A stretch of 64,000 nt of DNA from assembly GCF_002261225.1 (NCBI RefSeq), contig NZ_NEVM01000005.1, positions 124,001 through 188,000 of the forward strand, in the 5' to 3' direction. The DNA comes from Bordetella genomosp. 10. Its GTDB lineage: Bacteria > Pseudomonadota > Gammaproteobacteria > Burkholderiales > Burkholderiaceae_B. The number at the start of each line of letters is the position of its first letter. The stretch's first letter is position 1. Shown piece after piece: positions 34,301 through 42,491 of the stretch. The position numbers were made by a program, and so were the translations under genes. The notes beneath the pieces were generated by a model, which saw only the letters and a program-made list of their open reading frames with translations, was not told the DNA's origin and did not search any database.

Positions 34301-34895
34301 TCAGCCGGGCGCCGCGCGCGCGGCCCTTGCCGATGGCGTCGGCCTGGGCCAGCCAGGTGTTCGTGGGATTGTGGCCCCACAGCAGGATCAGGCCCGCCCC
34401 CGCGTAATCGGCCACCGGCATGCCGCAGCCGTAGGTGAAGACGTGGGCGTAATCCTTGTGCCAATTGCATATTTCCGTGGCGTAGCAGATATTGGGACTG
34501 CCGTAGGCGCGCACGAAGCGCTCGATCCAATCGATGCTGTCCGATAGCGGCGTGCCGCTGGGCGTGGTGACGCCGAACGCCACGGCCTCGGCCCCGCTCT
34601 GCGCGCGGATCTCCTTCAGGCGGCGCGCCACCAGGGTCAGCGCCTCGTCCCAGCCGATGCGCTCCCAGCCGGGATCGGCGTCGCCCTTGGGCCGGGTGCG
34701 GCGCATGGGATGAAGGATGCGATGCGGGCTATGGACCAGCTCGGGCGCCGCCCGCCCCTTCATGCACATGGCGTGGCCGGTCGGATGCGCGGGATCCGGC
34801 ACGACGCCCAAAAGGGCGTCGTGCTCGACGATGTTGCGAGTGCCGCAACGTGAACGGCAAAGCGTGCAATAGCCGCTGATCTCGATTGCGCCCAT
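31383..34895 (-). CDS. Molybdopterin oxidoreductase fused to NAD(P)H reductase and 2Fe-2S ferredoxin
   Basis: A single 1170-aa cytoplasmic enzyme; no Tat signal. The N-terminal DMSO-reductase-family part has a 4Fe-4S motif (Cys10, 13, 17, 44; CTLCRSRC ... MCMKG) and Cys143 in EICNWH as a possible Mo ligand. A molybdopterin-dinucleotide-binding domain follows (near SAKSGYYCHSQHRSL). After about residue 775 there is a flavin/NAD reductase (RAYSLVG for flavin, CFAAGIGITPFIAHL for NAD). The C-terminus is a plant-type 2Fe-2S domain (CRVGQCESCAV ... CLTCQ). The fusion implies electron flow between NAD(P)H and the Mo site in one chain. I choose the ATG at 34895 (AGGGG just upstream) over 34934. Divergent LysR gene upstream. 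Substrate unknown. Confidence 0.92.
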   Translation of the reverse strand: MGAIEISGYCTLCRSRCGTRNIVEHDALLGVVPDPAHPTGHAMCMKGRAAPELVHSPHRILHPMRRTRPKGDADPGWERIGWDEALTLVARRLKEIRAQSGAEAVAFGVTTPSGTPLSDSIDWIERFVRAYGSPNICYATEICNWHKDYAHVFTYGCGMPVADYAGAGLILLWGHNPTNTWLAQADAIGKGRARGARLMVVDPRRTALAGQADVWLPVRPGTDAALALGLIHQLLRTERYDATFVREWTNAPLLVRADTGRFLRAGEVAWERAPHRERVSAGDAPGDAPLFVVWREDHEAPAPYDTRVAAAGQGGAHYALRGEYEVALRDGGRVRCRPVLALLAREAGAYTPERVAEITQVPPDALLAAADLLATSGPVAYHAWTGIGQHTNATQTERAVAVLHALTGSFDVPGGNRLYARHAVNRVNGLDLIPPAQSAKALGLPERPLGPPATGWVTARDLYRAILEGEPYRVRALFAFGSNPLASQGDVGMAEAALQALEFHVHLDLFETPSARYADILLPVNTPWEREGLRVGFEITQAAEARIQLRPRMVTPRGESRSDNDIVFDLACRLGMGEAFFDGSLERGWDHILAPLGIRVADLRRAGGTLSPPLQGKDRKYALPESAATPPDAAPVAGFATETRRVELYSERLLRHGYAPMPVHVASPAEAGGGAYPLVLTSAKSGYYCHSQHRSLVSLRKRAPLPRVALGPGLAARRQVVTGDWVRVATPIGQARFVALVDADLNDDVLVADYGWWQACPEIGQQGYAVLGTASNYNALISAAQADPVSGSVPMRAFPCELERDPAVDPARRPWSGTRPFLVSQLHARTRDVLEIAFTAADGGPLPDYQPGQHVTVEISGLPDGEKLMRAYSLVGAAASPPAAPRREYRVAVRRQYGRGADGADWQGRMSGHLHGRLRVGDGVRLGAPGGNFIVPRRSPQPLVCFAAGIGITPFIAHLETLVAMAADDGLPADDLPEVWLHYANRDSRHHAYAGRLAELCARLPCLTVVDYYAHPLPGDGVAARRLDAGCVDASLLRRRARFYMCGSETMMRDLAEGLIARGVPAFDIFSEVFRSPPAPASAGDARHEVRFARSGNKTSVWTSARGSLLDFAESLGLDLPSGCRVGQCESCAVRILSGQVRHLHGTEPEDPDICLTCQAVPVADLVLDA

Positions 34896-34952
34896 TTCCC
34901 CTGTGCCTGAACGTCTTTCTAATCGATCTCTCATGCTAGGGTGGGACGCTCG

Positions 34953-34965
34953 ATATTGCCAATAT
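34953..34965. promoter_or_regulatory. LysR-type operator candidate between Mo oxidoreductase and LysR gene
   Basis: ATATTG-C-CAATAT is a perfect 13-bp palindrome and fits the LysR box T-N11-A (T34954, A34966). It lies in the AT-rich 126-bp divergent gap; a further ATTGG half-site occurs at about 34985. It is a plausible binding site for the adjacent LysR regulator. Confidence 0.6.
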
Positions 34966-35021
34966 AAATTTTTAAACCTGTATTATTGGTTTTTTCGATA
35001 TCTGGACGCCACGCCGGAAAA

Positions 35022-35939
35022 ATGCCCACTCCCATTACCCTGCGCCAGTTCGAATACTTCCTGGCGCTGGCCGAAACCGGCCAGGTTTCCAAGGCGGCCC
35101 TGCGCTGCAACGTGTCGCAGTCGACCATGACCATCGCCCTGCGCAATCTGGAAGACGCCCTCGGCGTGCCGCTGTTCGTGCGGCACGCCAAGGGCCTGCG
35201 CCTGACGGAAGACGGCGAGCGCTTCGCGCGCCATGCGCAAAACGTGACAGGCGCCGTCGATCACGCGCTCGACGAGATGCGCGCCGCGCCGGACGAGGTC
35301 AGCGGCGACCTGCGGCTGGGCGTCACGGAAACCATCTCCGCCTACCTGATGCCGGCCGTGATCGCCGCCGTGGCGCGGCGCTTTCCCAACCTGAACCTGC
35401 GGGTCATGGAGCTGGAGCGCCCGGCGGTGGAACAAGGCCTGCTGCGCGGCCAACTGGACCTGGGCCTGGTCATCGTGTCCAACCTCACGCGCTTCGACAA
35501 GCTGCAGTACGACACCATGCTGCGCTCGCCGCGCCGGCTGTGGACGCATCCGGACCATCCCCTGCAACAGGCCGCGAAAGTCACGCTGCGCGACGTGTCC
35601 GCGGCCGACTACATCCTGCTGGACATGGACGAGCACATCGAGACCGTAGGCAAGTACTGGGGCCGCTACGGCCTGGCGCCGCGCGTGCGCTACCAGAGCC
35701 GGTCGCCCGAGGCCGTGCGCAGCCTGGTGGCCTTGCAGCAAGGCGTGACCATCCTGTCGGACCTGGTCTACCGCCCCTGGTCGCTGGAAGGCCGGCGCAT
35801 CCTGCGGCGCGATATCGGCGACGAAGTGCCGACCATGGACATCGGCGGCGTCTGGCGCAAACGCGGCGGGCTGGGACGCAGCGGCGAACTGCTGATGAGC
35901 TTCCTGCGCGCGTCGATCAAGGCGCTCGCGCACGAGTAG
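35022..35939 (+). CDS. LysR-family transcriptional regulator (divergent from Mo oxidoreductase)
   Basis: 305 aa. The ATG at 35022 gives the standard LysR start (MPTPITLRQFEYFLALAETG) and is preceded by GGAAA; the longer frame from 34986 adds a non-family extension. It has an N-terminal winged HTH (residues 4-62, SKAALRCNVSQSTMTIALRN) and a type 2 periplasmic-binding-like effector domain (about 90-295). Divergent position and the T-N11-A palindrome between the genes suggest that it controls the molybdenum enzyme and itself. Confidence 0.92.
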   Translation: MPTPITLRQFEYFLALAETGQVSKAALRCNVSQSTMTIALRNLEDALGVPLFVRHAKGLRLTEDGERFARHAQNVTGAVDHALDEMRAAPDEVSGDLRLGVTETISAYLMPAVIAAVARRFPNLNLRVMELERPAVEQGLLRGQLDLGLVIVSNLTRFDKLQYDTMLRSPRRLWTHPDHPLQQAAKVTLRDVSAADYILLDMDEHIETVGKYWGRYGLAPRVRYQSRSPEAVRSLVALQQGVTILSDLVYRPWSLEGRRILRRDIGDEVPTMDIGGVWRKRGGLGRSGELLMSFLRASIKALAHE

Positions 35940-35950
35940 GAAAAACGAAA

Positions 35951-35982
35951 CGCCCCGCCGCCTCGAAGGAGACGGCGGGGCG
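35951..35982 (-). terminator. Intrinsic terminator between LysR and phospholipase genes
   Basis: Perfect 10-bp stem CGCCCCGCCG (35951-35960) / CGGCGGGGCG (35973-35982) with a 12-nt loop. On the minus strand it is followed by TTTCGTTTTT, so it mainly ends phospholipase transcripts; it may also act on the convergent LysR message. Confidence 0.85.
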
Positions 35983-36056
35983 CCGGGATGTCGACATCAG
36001 GCGGATCGACGCTTGAAGCGCAGGCGCTCGGGAAGCGCCGCCCGGAGCGCAGCCGC

Positions 36057-38336
36057 TTAGTTGACGCCCGTTCCCAGGGCCGGATCCGACACCGAGTCCT
36101 TGCCGATTTCAACGCGGCCGGCGAAGCGGCGCTGGAAGGAAGCCGCCCCCGTGCAGGTCACGGCGAAGTCGTACCAATTGCCGCTGTCGCCCAGGGTCCA
36201 GCTCAGTTCGCCCACCTCCCCCGGCTGCACCGTGGCCGTCCACGGACCGTCGTTGCGATAGGCCTTGGCCGTCGCGGTGAAGGTGCAGGCGGCGGCGCCG
36301 TTGTTATAGAGCTTCACCACCACCTGGGCCGGGTCGCACACTGCGTAGCAGACCTGGATTTCAGGCCCGCCCGCGGCCTGCTGCTCGTTCAGGTTGCCGG
36401 CGAATGCGCGGTGATAGCCGTTGGGGCCCAGCACCCACAGATCGTAGGCGCCGTCGTCGCCGACCGGCACCGTCCACACTCCGCTGAGCGACTTGCCGGC
36501 CTCGACCGCGTAGCGGCGCGGCGGCAGGTCCAGATGGCGCTTGTCGTAGACGTGGAAGACCGCGCCCGCGCTGCCGCTGTTGGCGAACTCCAGCGTCACG
36601 GTGCTGGCGCCGGCGGCGACGTGGGCGGTGGTGTGCAGCTCGTAGGGCAGCGCGCGCGACGGGCGGGTGCCGGTCGCCTGCGCCGGCAGGGCCGACGAAG
36701 TCGTGGCGACCGGAATCGTCACCGCGGACAGCGCGGCCTGCGCCGCCGCCAGGCTGTCGGCCGAGGTCTTGTCGGTGCGCCCGGCAAGCGTCTCCAGGGC
36801 GTCGACGTTGGGGCTGACGAAGTTGAAGCAGGACGTCAGGTCGCCGCAGATCGCGCGGCGGTAGTTGCTGATCTGCGGCTCCTTCACGCCGAAGCGCTTT
36901 TCCAGGAACATCAGCGTCGAGGTGTGATCGAAGACCTGCGAGTTCACATAGCCGCCGCGGCTCCACGGCGACACGACCCACATCGGCACGCGCGGGCCGG
37001 GGCCGAAGGGACGTCCGTCGACGGCCGGCTGGGTGGCGTCGATGGGCGCGTAGTTGTGGTACTCCACCGCCATGTCGGCGTCGGACAGCGTGGCGCCGCC
37101 CGCCACGCTGCCGTCGGCGAAATGCGAGGGCGCCGTCGGCGGCGGCAGGTGGTCGAAGAAGCCGTCGTTCTCGTCGTAGTTGATGAGCAGGACCGTCTTG
37201 CTCCAGACCTCGGGATTGGAGGTGAGCGCGTCCAGCACTTCCTGCACGTACCAGGCGCCTTGCGTGGGGCTGGAGGGTCCCGGGTGCTCGCTGTAGATCG
37301 ACGGCGGGATGATCCACGAGACGGAGGGCAGCTTGCCGTTGGAGATGTCTTCGCGGAAGGTTTCGAGGAAACCGTACGGCATGGTGTTGCCGAAACCCTT
37401 GGCCAGGGGGCTCAGGGGATCGTCGATCGCGGGATCGTAGAAGGCGCCCGCCGCGCTGGGCGGATTGTTCTTGATGTCGGTCGCCGCCACGTAGACCGGA
37501 CGGCGCTCGACCGGCATGTCCTCGATCGCCTTGCGCCAGTGGCGAAAGCCCATCATCTCGTTGCAGCCGTAGTTGTCGACCAGGCTCTGGTAGACCTTCC
37601 ACTTCACGCCGGCCTTCTCCAGGCGGTCGGCGTAGGTGGTCCAGGTCCAGCCCTTGGTCGACACGTCGATGTCGTTGCCGCCGTTGAATTCGTTGTTCAG
37701 TCCCGCCGTCGGCGTATAGGCGCCGCCATTGGGATCCGTGCCGTTGGGGCCGTTGGTGCCGGTCCAGTAGAACAGGCGGTTGGCGATGGTGCCGGTATGG
37801 ATGCCACAGTGATAGTGGTCGCACAGCGTGAAGGCTTCGGCCAGCGAGCGCTGGAAAGGCACTTCCGCCGTTTCGTAGTAGCCCATGGACAAGGGCTTCT
37901 TGGCGTCCGGCCAGTTGCTCATGCGGCCGTTGTCCCAGGCCTTCTGCGAGTCGACCCAGGTGTGGGGCGTGCTGCCGGCGCGGATGGCGTTGCCCGCGGC
38001 CTCGTCCAGGTGATAGGGAATCAGCGTGCCGGCGCCCGGCGACGCCGTGCCGGTATAGGTCTGGTAGAAAACGTTGGGCGTGGCGGGCATCGGAATGGGG
38101 AAACGATCGCCGTAGCCGCGCACGCCCTTGTAGGTGCCGAAGTAGCTGTCGAAGGAGCGGTTCTCCAGCATCAGCATGACGACGTACTCGACGTCGTTGA
38201 TGGTGCCCGTGACGTTATTGGCCTCGATGGCCAGCGCGCGGCGGATGGCCGGCGGGAAGGCATTGAGCGCGAGGGCCGCGGCGCCCGTGCCGAGCGAGTT
38301 TTGCAGAAACCTGCGTTTCGAAGGATTGAAGCTCAT
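36057..38336 (-). CDS. Phosphocholine-specific (non-haemolytic type) phospholipase C, Tat-exported
   Basis: Hydrolyses the phosphodiester of phosphatidylcholine-type lipids in the PlcN/PlcH family. The 759-aa protein starts at the ATG at 38336. A twin-arginine signal (PSKRRFLQNSLGTGAAALA) marks it for folded export by Tat. The phosphoesterase domain has the conserved LMLENRSFDSYFG near residue 60, HCGIHTGT near 180 and INYDENDGFFDHLPPP near 390. Two C-terminal domains follow (about 570-750), as in acidocalcisome/PLC C-terminal repeats. A small lipoprotein gene lies 98 bp upstream on the same strand and may be co-transcribed. Haemolytic activity cannot be judged from sequence. Confidence 0.93.
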   Translation of the reverse strand: MSFNPSKRRFLQNSLGTGAAALALNAFPPAIRRALAIEANNVTGTINDVEYVVMLMLENRSFDSYFGTYKGVRGYGDRFPIPMPATPNVFYQTYTGTASPGAGTLIPYHLDEAAGNAIRAGSTPHTWVDSQKAWDNGRMSNWPDAKKPLSMGYYETAEVPFQRSLAEAFTLCDHYHCGIHTGTIANRLFYWTGTNGPNGTDPNGGAYTPTAGLNNEFNGGNDIDVSTKGWTWTTYADRLEKAGVKWKVYQSLVDNYGCNEMMGFRHWRKAIEDMPVERRPVYVAATDIKNNPPSAAGAFYDPAIDDPLSPLAKGFGNTMPYGFLETFREDISNGKLPSVSWIIPPSIYSEHPGPSSPTQGAWYVQEVLDALTSNPEVWSKTVLLINYDENDGFFDHLPPPTAPSHFADGSVAGGATLSDADMAVEYHNYAPIDATQPAVDGRPFGPGPRVPMWVVSPWSRGGYVNSQVFDHTSTLMFLEKRFGVKEPQISNYRRAICGDLTSCFNFVSPNVDALETLAGRTDKTSADSLAAAQAALSAVTIPVATTSSALPAQATGTRPSRALPYELHTTAHVAAGASTVTLEFANSGSAGAVFHVYDKRHLDLPPRRYAVEAGKSLSGVWTVPVGDDGAYDLWVLGPNGYHRAFAGNLNEQQAAGGPEIQVCYAVCDPAQVVVKLYNNGAAACTFTATAKAYRNDGPWTATVQPGEVGELSWTLGDSGNWYDFAVTCTGAASFQRRFAGRVEIGKDSVSDPALGTGVN

Positions 38337-38433
38337 GCTGTCTCGTGTCGCTTGAATCGTGGGTTGCCGCCCGGTGCCGTGTCGCGGAAGTTCGCGGCGC
38401 GGCCCGCGGCGCAAGGGGAATGGGACGAACCGC

Positions 38434-38631
38434 TCAGGGCGCCGGCGCACAGTGCATCGTCGTGCACTGCGCGGGCGTCGAGTTGTCCGGCGGGTTGCCG
38501 GACGGATCGGAAGGCGTGGTCGGCGTGGACGTATCCGAGTCGGAATCGTGCGAGCTGCCGTCGAAGCAGCCGCCCAAGGTGACGATCAAGGCGAGCCCGC
38601 ATGCGAGCCGCGCTACGGTTGTTGGTTTCAA
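38434..38631 (-). CDS. Small lipoprotein upstream of phospholipase C
   Basis: Reading from a TTG at 38631 (preceded by GGGGTG and a 4-nt spacer) gives a 65-aa protein with a typical signal (MKPTTVARLACGLALIVTLG) ending in the lipobox LGGC. The rest is a Ser/Thr/Pro/Asp-rich tail with two further Cys (QCTTMHCAPAP). An ATG start exists only far upstream (38718) and would spoil the signal peptide. Position suggests co-expression with the phospholipase. No function is assigned. Confidence 0.65.
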   Translation of the reverse strand: MKPTTVARLACGLALIVTLGGCFDGSSHDSDSDTSTPTTPSDPSGNPPDNSTPAQCTTMHCAPAP

Positions 38632-38937
38632 TTTGCACCCCAGTGATATGGCAAGCCGGCGGCATCGGTCCGCCGGGCCTTCACAGTGTGGAGAACCGCC
38701 AAGACGCCAGCATGTCATCGCGGCAAAAGCTGCCTATGGCGCTATCGGCCGTTTTGGGGGTCTGTGCCCAAAGGCAACAGCCGTGACGCGAGATTGCATG
38801 GGGGGAGAGAAGTGCTGGGCTCGCCCAACACCTCGCCCGCTCCTCTCTCGCGCCAGCGATGACGCCATCGGCCAAGATGCCGATCAATGTGCGGGAGTGC
38901 TGGACAAGCTGACGGGGAGCGCCGGGCCAAGGGCCGA
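38632..38937. other. Intergenic region without a recognisable gene
   Basis: 306 bp between the lipoprotein start and the end of a LysR gene on the same strand. It should hold the promoter for lipoprotein-phospholipase. It contains a hairpin GTGCTGGGC-TC-GCCCAACAC (about 38811-38830, one mismatch) without a T-run. No coding frame is convincing. Confidence 0.5.
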
Positions 38938-39807
38938 TCAATGCATGGAGGCGCCGGGCAGGCTGGCGATAAAGGCTTCGGCCAGGGGCATGGAGGCGCG
39001 TTCGCGCATGCAGTAGAGATACACGCGCAAGAGCGGCGGATCGGGCTCGATGGCCACCGTCCGCAGATTGTCGTCCCGCGGCACGTCGCGCACCGGCATC
39101 AGCGTACAGCCCAGGTTGTGCTGGACGGCGCGGCAGATCATTTCCCGGCTGCCCATCTCCAGCACGGCGCGGGGGTTGACCGCGTGCGCGTTCATGGCCT
39201 CCTCCATCAGGCTGCGGGTCCAGGAGCCCCGCTCGCGCAGCAACAGCGTATGCGCGGCCAGGTCGTGCAGCGAGATCCCGGCGCGTCCCGCCAGGGGATG
39301 CGCCCGGTGCGCGACCAGCACCAGCGGGTCGGTCGCGATCTCCCGACGCAGCAGGCGCTCGTCGTTCAGCGGCTCGGAGGCCACGGCGAGATCGACCCGC
39401 GCGTCGAACAGGGCCTCCAGCACGGAGCGCGAGTTGCCGACCTCGATGCCGATGCGCGCGTCCGGATACTGCTCGCGAAAGCCACAGATGATGGAGGCGA
39501 TGTAGTTGGGCCCGGTGGCGCCGATATGCAGCGAACCGGACAGCATCTGCTTGCCGTTGCGCAGCTTGAAATCGATGTCGTGCTGGATCTGCATCATCTG
39601 CCGGGCCAGCGGCATCAGCTCGGTGCCGATGCGGGTCAACGCCAGCCGGCCGCCGCGCCGGTGGAACAGCTCCACCCCATAGCCGGACTCCAGTTGCTGG
39701 ATGCGCGACGTCACCGTCGGCTGGCTGATCCGCAACTGCTTGGCCGCCGCGGTCATACTGCCCTGTCGCGCGGTTTCGTAGAACGCAGCCAGGAGGAAAG
39801 GGAGCAT
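38938..39807 (-). CDS. LysR-family regulator, resembling aminoethylphosphonate-catabolism regulators
   Basis: 289 aa from the ATG at 39807; longer frames run into the next gene upstream and lack family similarity. The HTH (AAAKQLRISQPTVTSRIQQL) and the phrase YGVELFHRRGGRLALT, plus GSREMICRAVQHNLGC in the effector domain, resemble the LysR proteins linked to 2-aminoethylphosphonate use. That similarity is from memory of the family and not tested. No phosphonate genes are nearby; the phospholipase is on the same strand 600 bp downstream and could be a target. Confidence 0.85.
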   Translation of the reverse strand: MLPFLLAAFYETARQGSMTAAAKQLRISQPTVTSRIQQLESGYGVELFHRRGGRLALTRIGTELMPLARQMMQIQHDIDFKLRNGKQMLSGSLHIGATGPNYIASIICGFREQYPDARIGIEVGNSRSVLEALFDARVDLAVASEPLNDERLLRREIATDPLVLVAHRAHPLAGRAGISLHDLAAHTLLLRERGSWTRSLMEEAMNAHAVNPRAVLEMGSREMICRAVQHNLGCTLMPVRDVPRDDNLRTVAIEPDPPLLRVYLYCMRERASMPLAEAFIASLPGASMH

Positions 39808-39917
39808 GGAATGCACGGGACGCGGCGCCGCGGACCTGGCCGCGGCATGAAACGGGGATATCGAGTTATACGGCCGGAGATTGACAGTGAGATGAAACAA
39901 TGCTGTCTTTTTCCTGA

Positions 39918-42491
39918 CTATCGCCGTCCTGGCGGCGTTCCGGCCGCCGGGCGCGACAGCGCCAGATATCGGCCCAGCGCGCCGTTCCACCTCAACAGCA
40001 ACTCGCGGCCCGGCCGCGGCGCGTCGGGCTGGTCCTCGTGGCTCAGCAGCACGTCCGCGTGATCGTCGTGGAAGTCCTGCGTGATCGTGACACGCCAGCG
40101 ATCCGGCGTGAAGATCAACTGCGGTTGGAGATTCGCTTCCGGGTCGGCGGTGGCCTGGCCCGGCGCGGCATTGCCGGCCGAGTTGTTGCCGGCGGCGTTC
40201 TTATCGGCGGCGTTCTTATCGGCGGCGTTCTTATCGCTGGCGTCCTTGTCGCTGGTGCCCTCACCGGTAGCGCTGTCGCTGGCGGCGGCATCGCTGCCAG
40301 TGGTATCGCCGGATGCCGCGTCGTCCCCGTCGTCCTCGGGCGGCATTTTCATCATGATCCACTCCGGCCGGTCGATTTGATAGCGCACGCACAAGAGCGG
40401 GCGCAACACGCCGTCCTCCACCGAGACGAAGATACGGTCATGCAGGACGCCGGCGTCGGAATCCGTGACGCGTTCCAGCGCCAGCGCCGGCCCCTGCCGC
40501 GACAGGCGCACGCCCACGGGCGGCGCATCGGTGATCCACGGCGCCTGTCCGCCCCCTTGGCCGCGCGACGCGGGCTTGCCGCCGGCGTCATCGGGCGTGA
40601 CGCACGCCGTGCGCGCAAAGGCATCGTCCGGCCAGCTCGCGATGGACACGACCTGGTATTTCCCATCCGCTTGCGGGCCGGTCAAGCGCAACAACCGCGG
40701 CGTCCCCTGCGGCGAGTGCAGCACCGCGAGATCGGACGACGAAAGATTCTCCAGGCGCTGCAACCACGCCCCACGCTCCCCGCTCGCGGTGGATGAAGCG
40801 GATGAGACAGACGTGGTGGACGCGTCGGCGCCATAGACCTGCCATTGCAACGCCGCCAGGTCGAGCCACGGCGGCGCCGCTATCTTGCCCCGAGACGCCG
40901 GATCCGGCGTCGAAACCGAGGGCGCCGAAACGTCTTCCGACTTGCCAGCACCCGCGACAACATCCCGATCCTCAGCCCCTTTTCCAGTCCCTGCCCTGGC
41001 CCCCGCCGCGGGGCCGGGATCGACGCCAGCCGCCGCGGATGTTCCCGGATCTTTGGAAACTCCGGCGGCCTGGGCGGCTCCGGAAGCGCCAGCGGCGCCA
41101 ACGCCGAAGCCGGCATCGGCCCCCCCTCCAACCGTCGCCACGGCATAGCGCCAAGGCAGGCTGTCCAGCAGGCGCCGATATTCCGCCTGCGCGGACGCCT
41201 CCTGCCGCGGCGCCAGGTCGCGCAAGGCCGCGACCCGGTCCACGGGGCCGCCGCTGCCCTCGAAGCGCAGGCGCGCCAGCGCGGTGGCCCATTCGGCATC
41301 CTCCCGCGCCAACGGTTGCGAACGCGCCAGCAATGCGCGCGCGGCCGCCGGATCGGCCGGCACGCCCTGTCCGGCCAACAGGATGCGGGCGGCTTCCAGG
41401 CGGCCCTTGGGCGATCCGCGTTCCAGCAAGGGCAAGGCTTCGGATGCCCGCTGCGCGCCCACCAGGGCATCCCCCGTCCGCGTCATGAAGACCCGATCCG
41501 CCGGCGTCTTCGGCCACCCCACGTAGCGCAAGGCGACGCCGACACGCTCGCCCTGCCGCGCGGGATCGGCCGCGCCGGCCGGCGCCTCGGCGATGCGGCG
41601 CCACACGCAGGCCGCCACGTCGGCCGCATTGAAAACCCGCGCCCACGCCGCATGCATATCGCCGAAATCGAGCGCCCGGATGGGCGGCATCTGCGCGATG
41701 GGCGTGCTGCCCGCGTCGTAGTCGACGCAACCCTTGGGCAGCACGGGCCGGAAACCGCTGCAGGCGGCTTGCAAGGGCGCCAACGCCGGATCGTCCGCGC
41801 CGCCCGGCGCCTGCGCCAGGGCCTGCAATCGCGGCCGCGCTTCCTCGCAGCGCCCCGCGGTCACCAGCAGCACGGCAGCCTGCAATGTGGCTTCCGGCTG
41901 GCCCCGCAAGACCTCGTCGAGCTGCTGCGCATACGGCGGCCGGTCCGGTTCCTGTATATCCGGCCCCAGCAGGGCATAGAGATGCGCCAGCCCGATCCGC
42001 GCCGTCGCCTGCTGGTCCACCGTCGCCTGCGGATCGGCGACGATGCCGCGCAGCCACGCCAGCGCCAGCCGCGTCCCCGCCGGGCCCGCCGGCTGCGGAT
42101 AGTGGCCGACCTCGCTTTCGATGGGCGTCAGCATGACGGGCAGGTCCTGGCTCGCCAGCCGCGTCAGCCCGACCTGTAGCAACGCCCAGGTGAGGCGGGC
42201 GCGCCGGTCGCCCGTGGCCACGGCCTTGCGCAAGGCCTGCTCGGCGCGCGCGCTGGCCTCGCGGTCGAACGGCGAGTCGAACAGGATGTTCAGGCGGGGC
42301 GTCTCCGCCTGCGCCTGATTGTCGACGAGGATGCGGGCGTACTCGGTCCAGGCGGGATCGGAATCCGGCTCCGGCTCGGCGGCGCTCGCGGCACGCGCGG
42401 CGGCAAGCGGCATGGCGCAGGCCAGCGCCGCCAATTGCAGCGCCATCCAGATGCCGAGGATCCGGGACGAGCACGAACGGGAAGTCATCAT
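39918..42491 (-). CDS. Large secreted protein of unknown function with Sel1-like repeat region
   Basis: 857 aa. It has an N-terminal signal peptide (ILGIWMALQLAALACAMPLA) and an alpha-helical N-terminal half with TPR/Sel1-like elements (ARILLAGQGVPADPAAARAL; EWATALARLRFEGSGGPVDR). A long Ala/Gly/Ser-rich linker follows (about 450-530), then a beta-rich C-terminal half (about 540-850) interrupted by a low-complexity Lys/Asp/Asn/Ala tract (DKNAADKNAADKNAAG). I do not recognise the family. Helical repeats in a periplasmic protein suggest protein-protein contacts. It stands alone on the minus strand, divergent from the fatty-acyl cluster. Confidence 0.8.
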   Translation of the reverse strand: MMTSRSCSSRILGIWMALQLAALACAMPLAAARAASAAEPEPDSDPAWTEYARILVDNQAQAETPRLNILFDSPFDREASARAEQALRKAVATGDRRARLTWALLQVGLTRLASQDLPVMLTPIESEVGHYPQPAGPAGTRLALAWLRGIVADPQATVDQQATARIGLAHLYALLGPDIQEPDRPPYAQQLDEVLRGQPEATLQAAVLLVTAGRCEEARPRLQALAQAPGGADDPALAPLQAACSGFRPVLPKGCVDYDAGSTPIAQMPPIRALDFGDMHAAWARVFNAADVAACVWRRIAEAPAGAADPARQGERVGVALRYVGWPKTPADRVFMTRTGDALVGAQRASEALPLLERGSPKGRLEAARILLAGQGVPADPAAARALLARSQPLAREDAEWATALARLRFEGSGGPVDRVAALRDLAPRQEASAQAEYRRLLDSLPWRYAVATVGGGADAGFGVGAAGASGAAQAAGVSKDPGTSAAAGVDPGPAAGARAGTGKGAEDRDVVAGAGKSEDVSAPSVSTPDPASRGKIAAPPWLDLAALQWQVYGADASTTSVSSASSTASGERGAWLQRLENLSSSDLAVLHSPQGTPRLLRLTGPQADGKYQVVSIASWPDDAFARTACVTPDDAGGKPASRGQGGGQAPWITDAPPVGVRLSRQGPALALERVTDSDAGVLHDRIFVSVEDGVLRPLLCVRYQIDRPEWIMMKMPPEDDGDDAASGDTTGSDAAASDSATGEGTSDKDASDKNAADKNAADKNAAGNNSAGNAAPGQATADPEANLQPQLIFTPDRWRVTITQDFHDDHADVLLSHEDQPDAPRPGRELLLRWNGALGRYLALSRPAAGTPPGRR
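40191..40250 (-). repeat. 15-bp in-frame tandem repeat
   Basis: GGCGGCGTTCTTATC occurs three times exactly (40191-40235), followed by a fourth variant copy (GCTGGCGTCCTTGTC). It encodes DKNAA pentapeptides in the secreted 857-aa protein. Copy-number change would alter length by five residues without a frameshift. Confidence 0.85.

Noticed and set aside
39808-39990. Longer start of the LysR gene reaching 39990
   Set aside because: The extension overlaps the end of the 857-aa gene, lacks LysR similarity, and the family start is the ATG at 39807.
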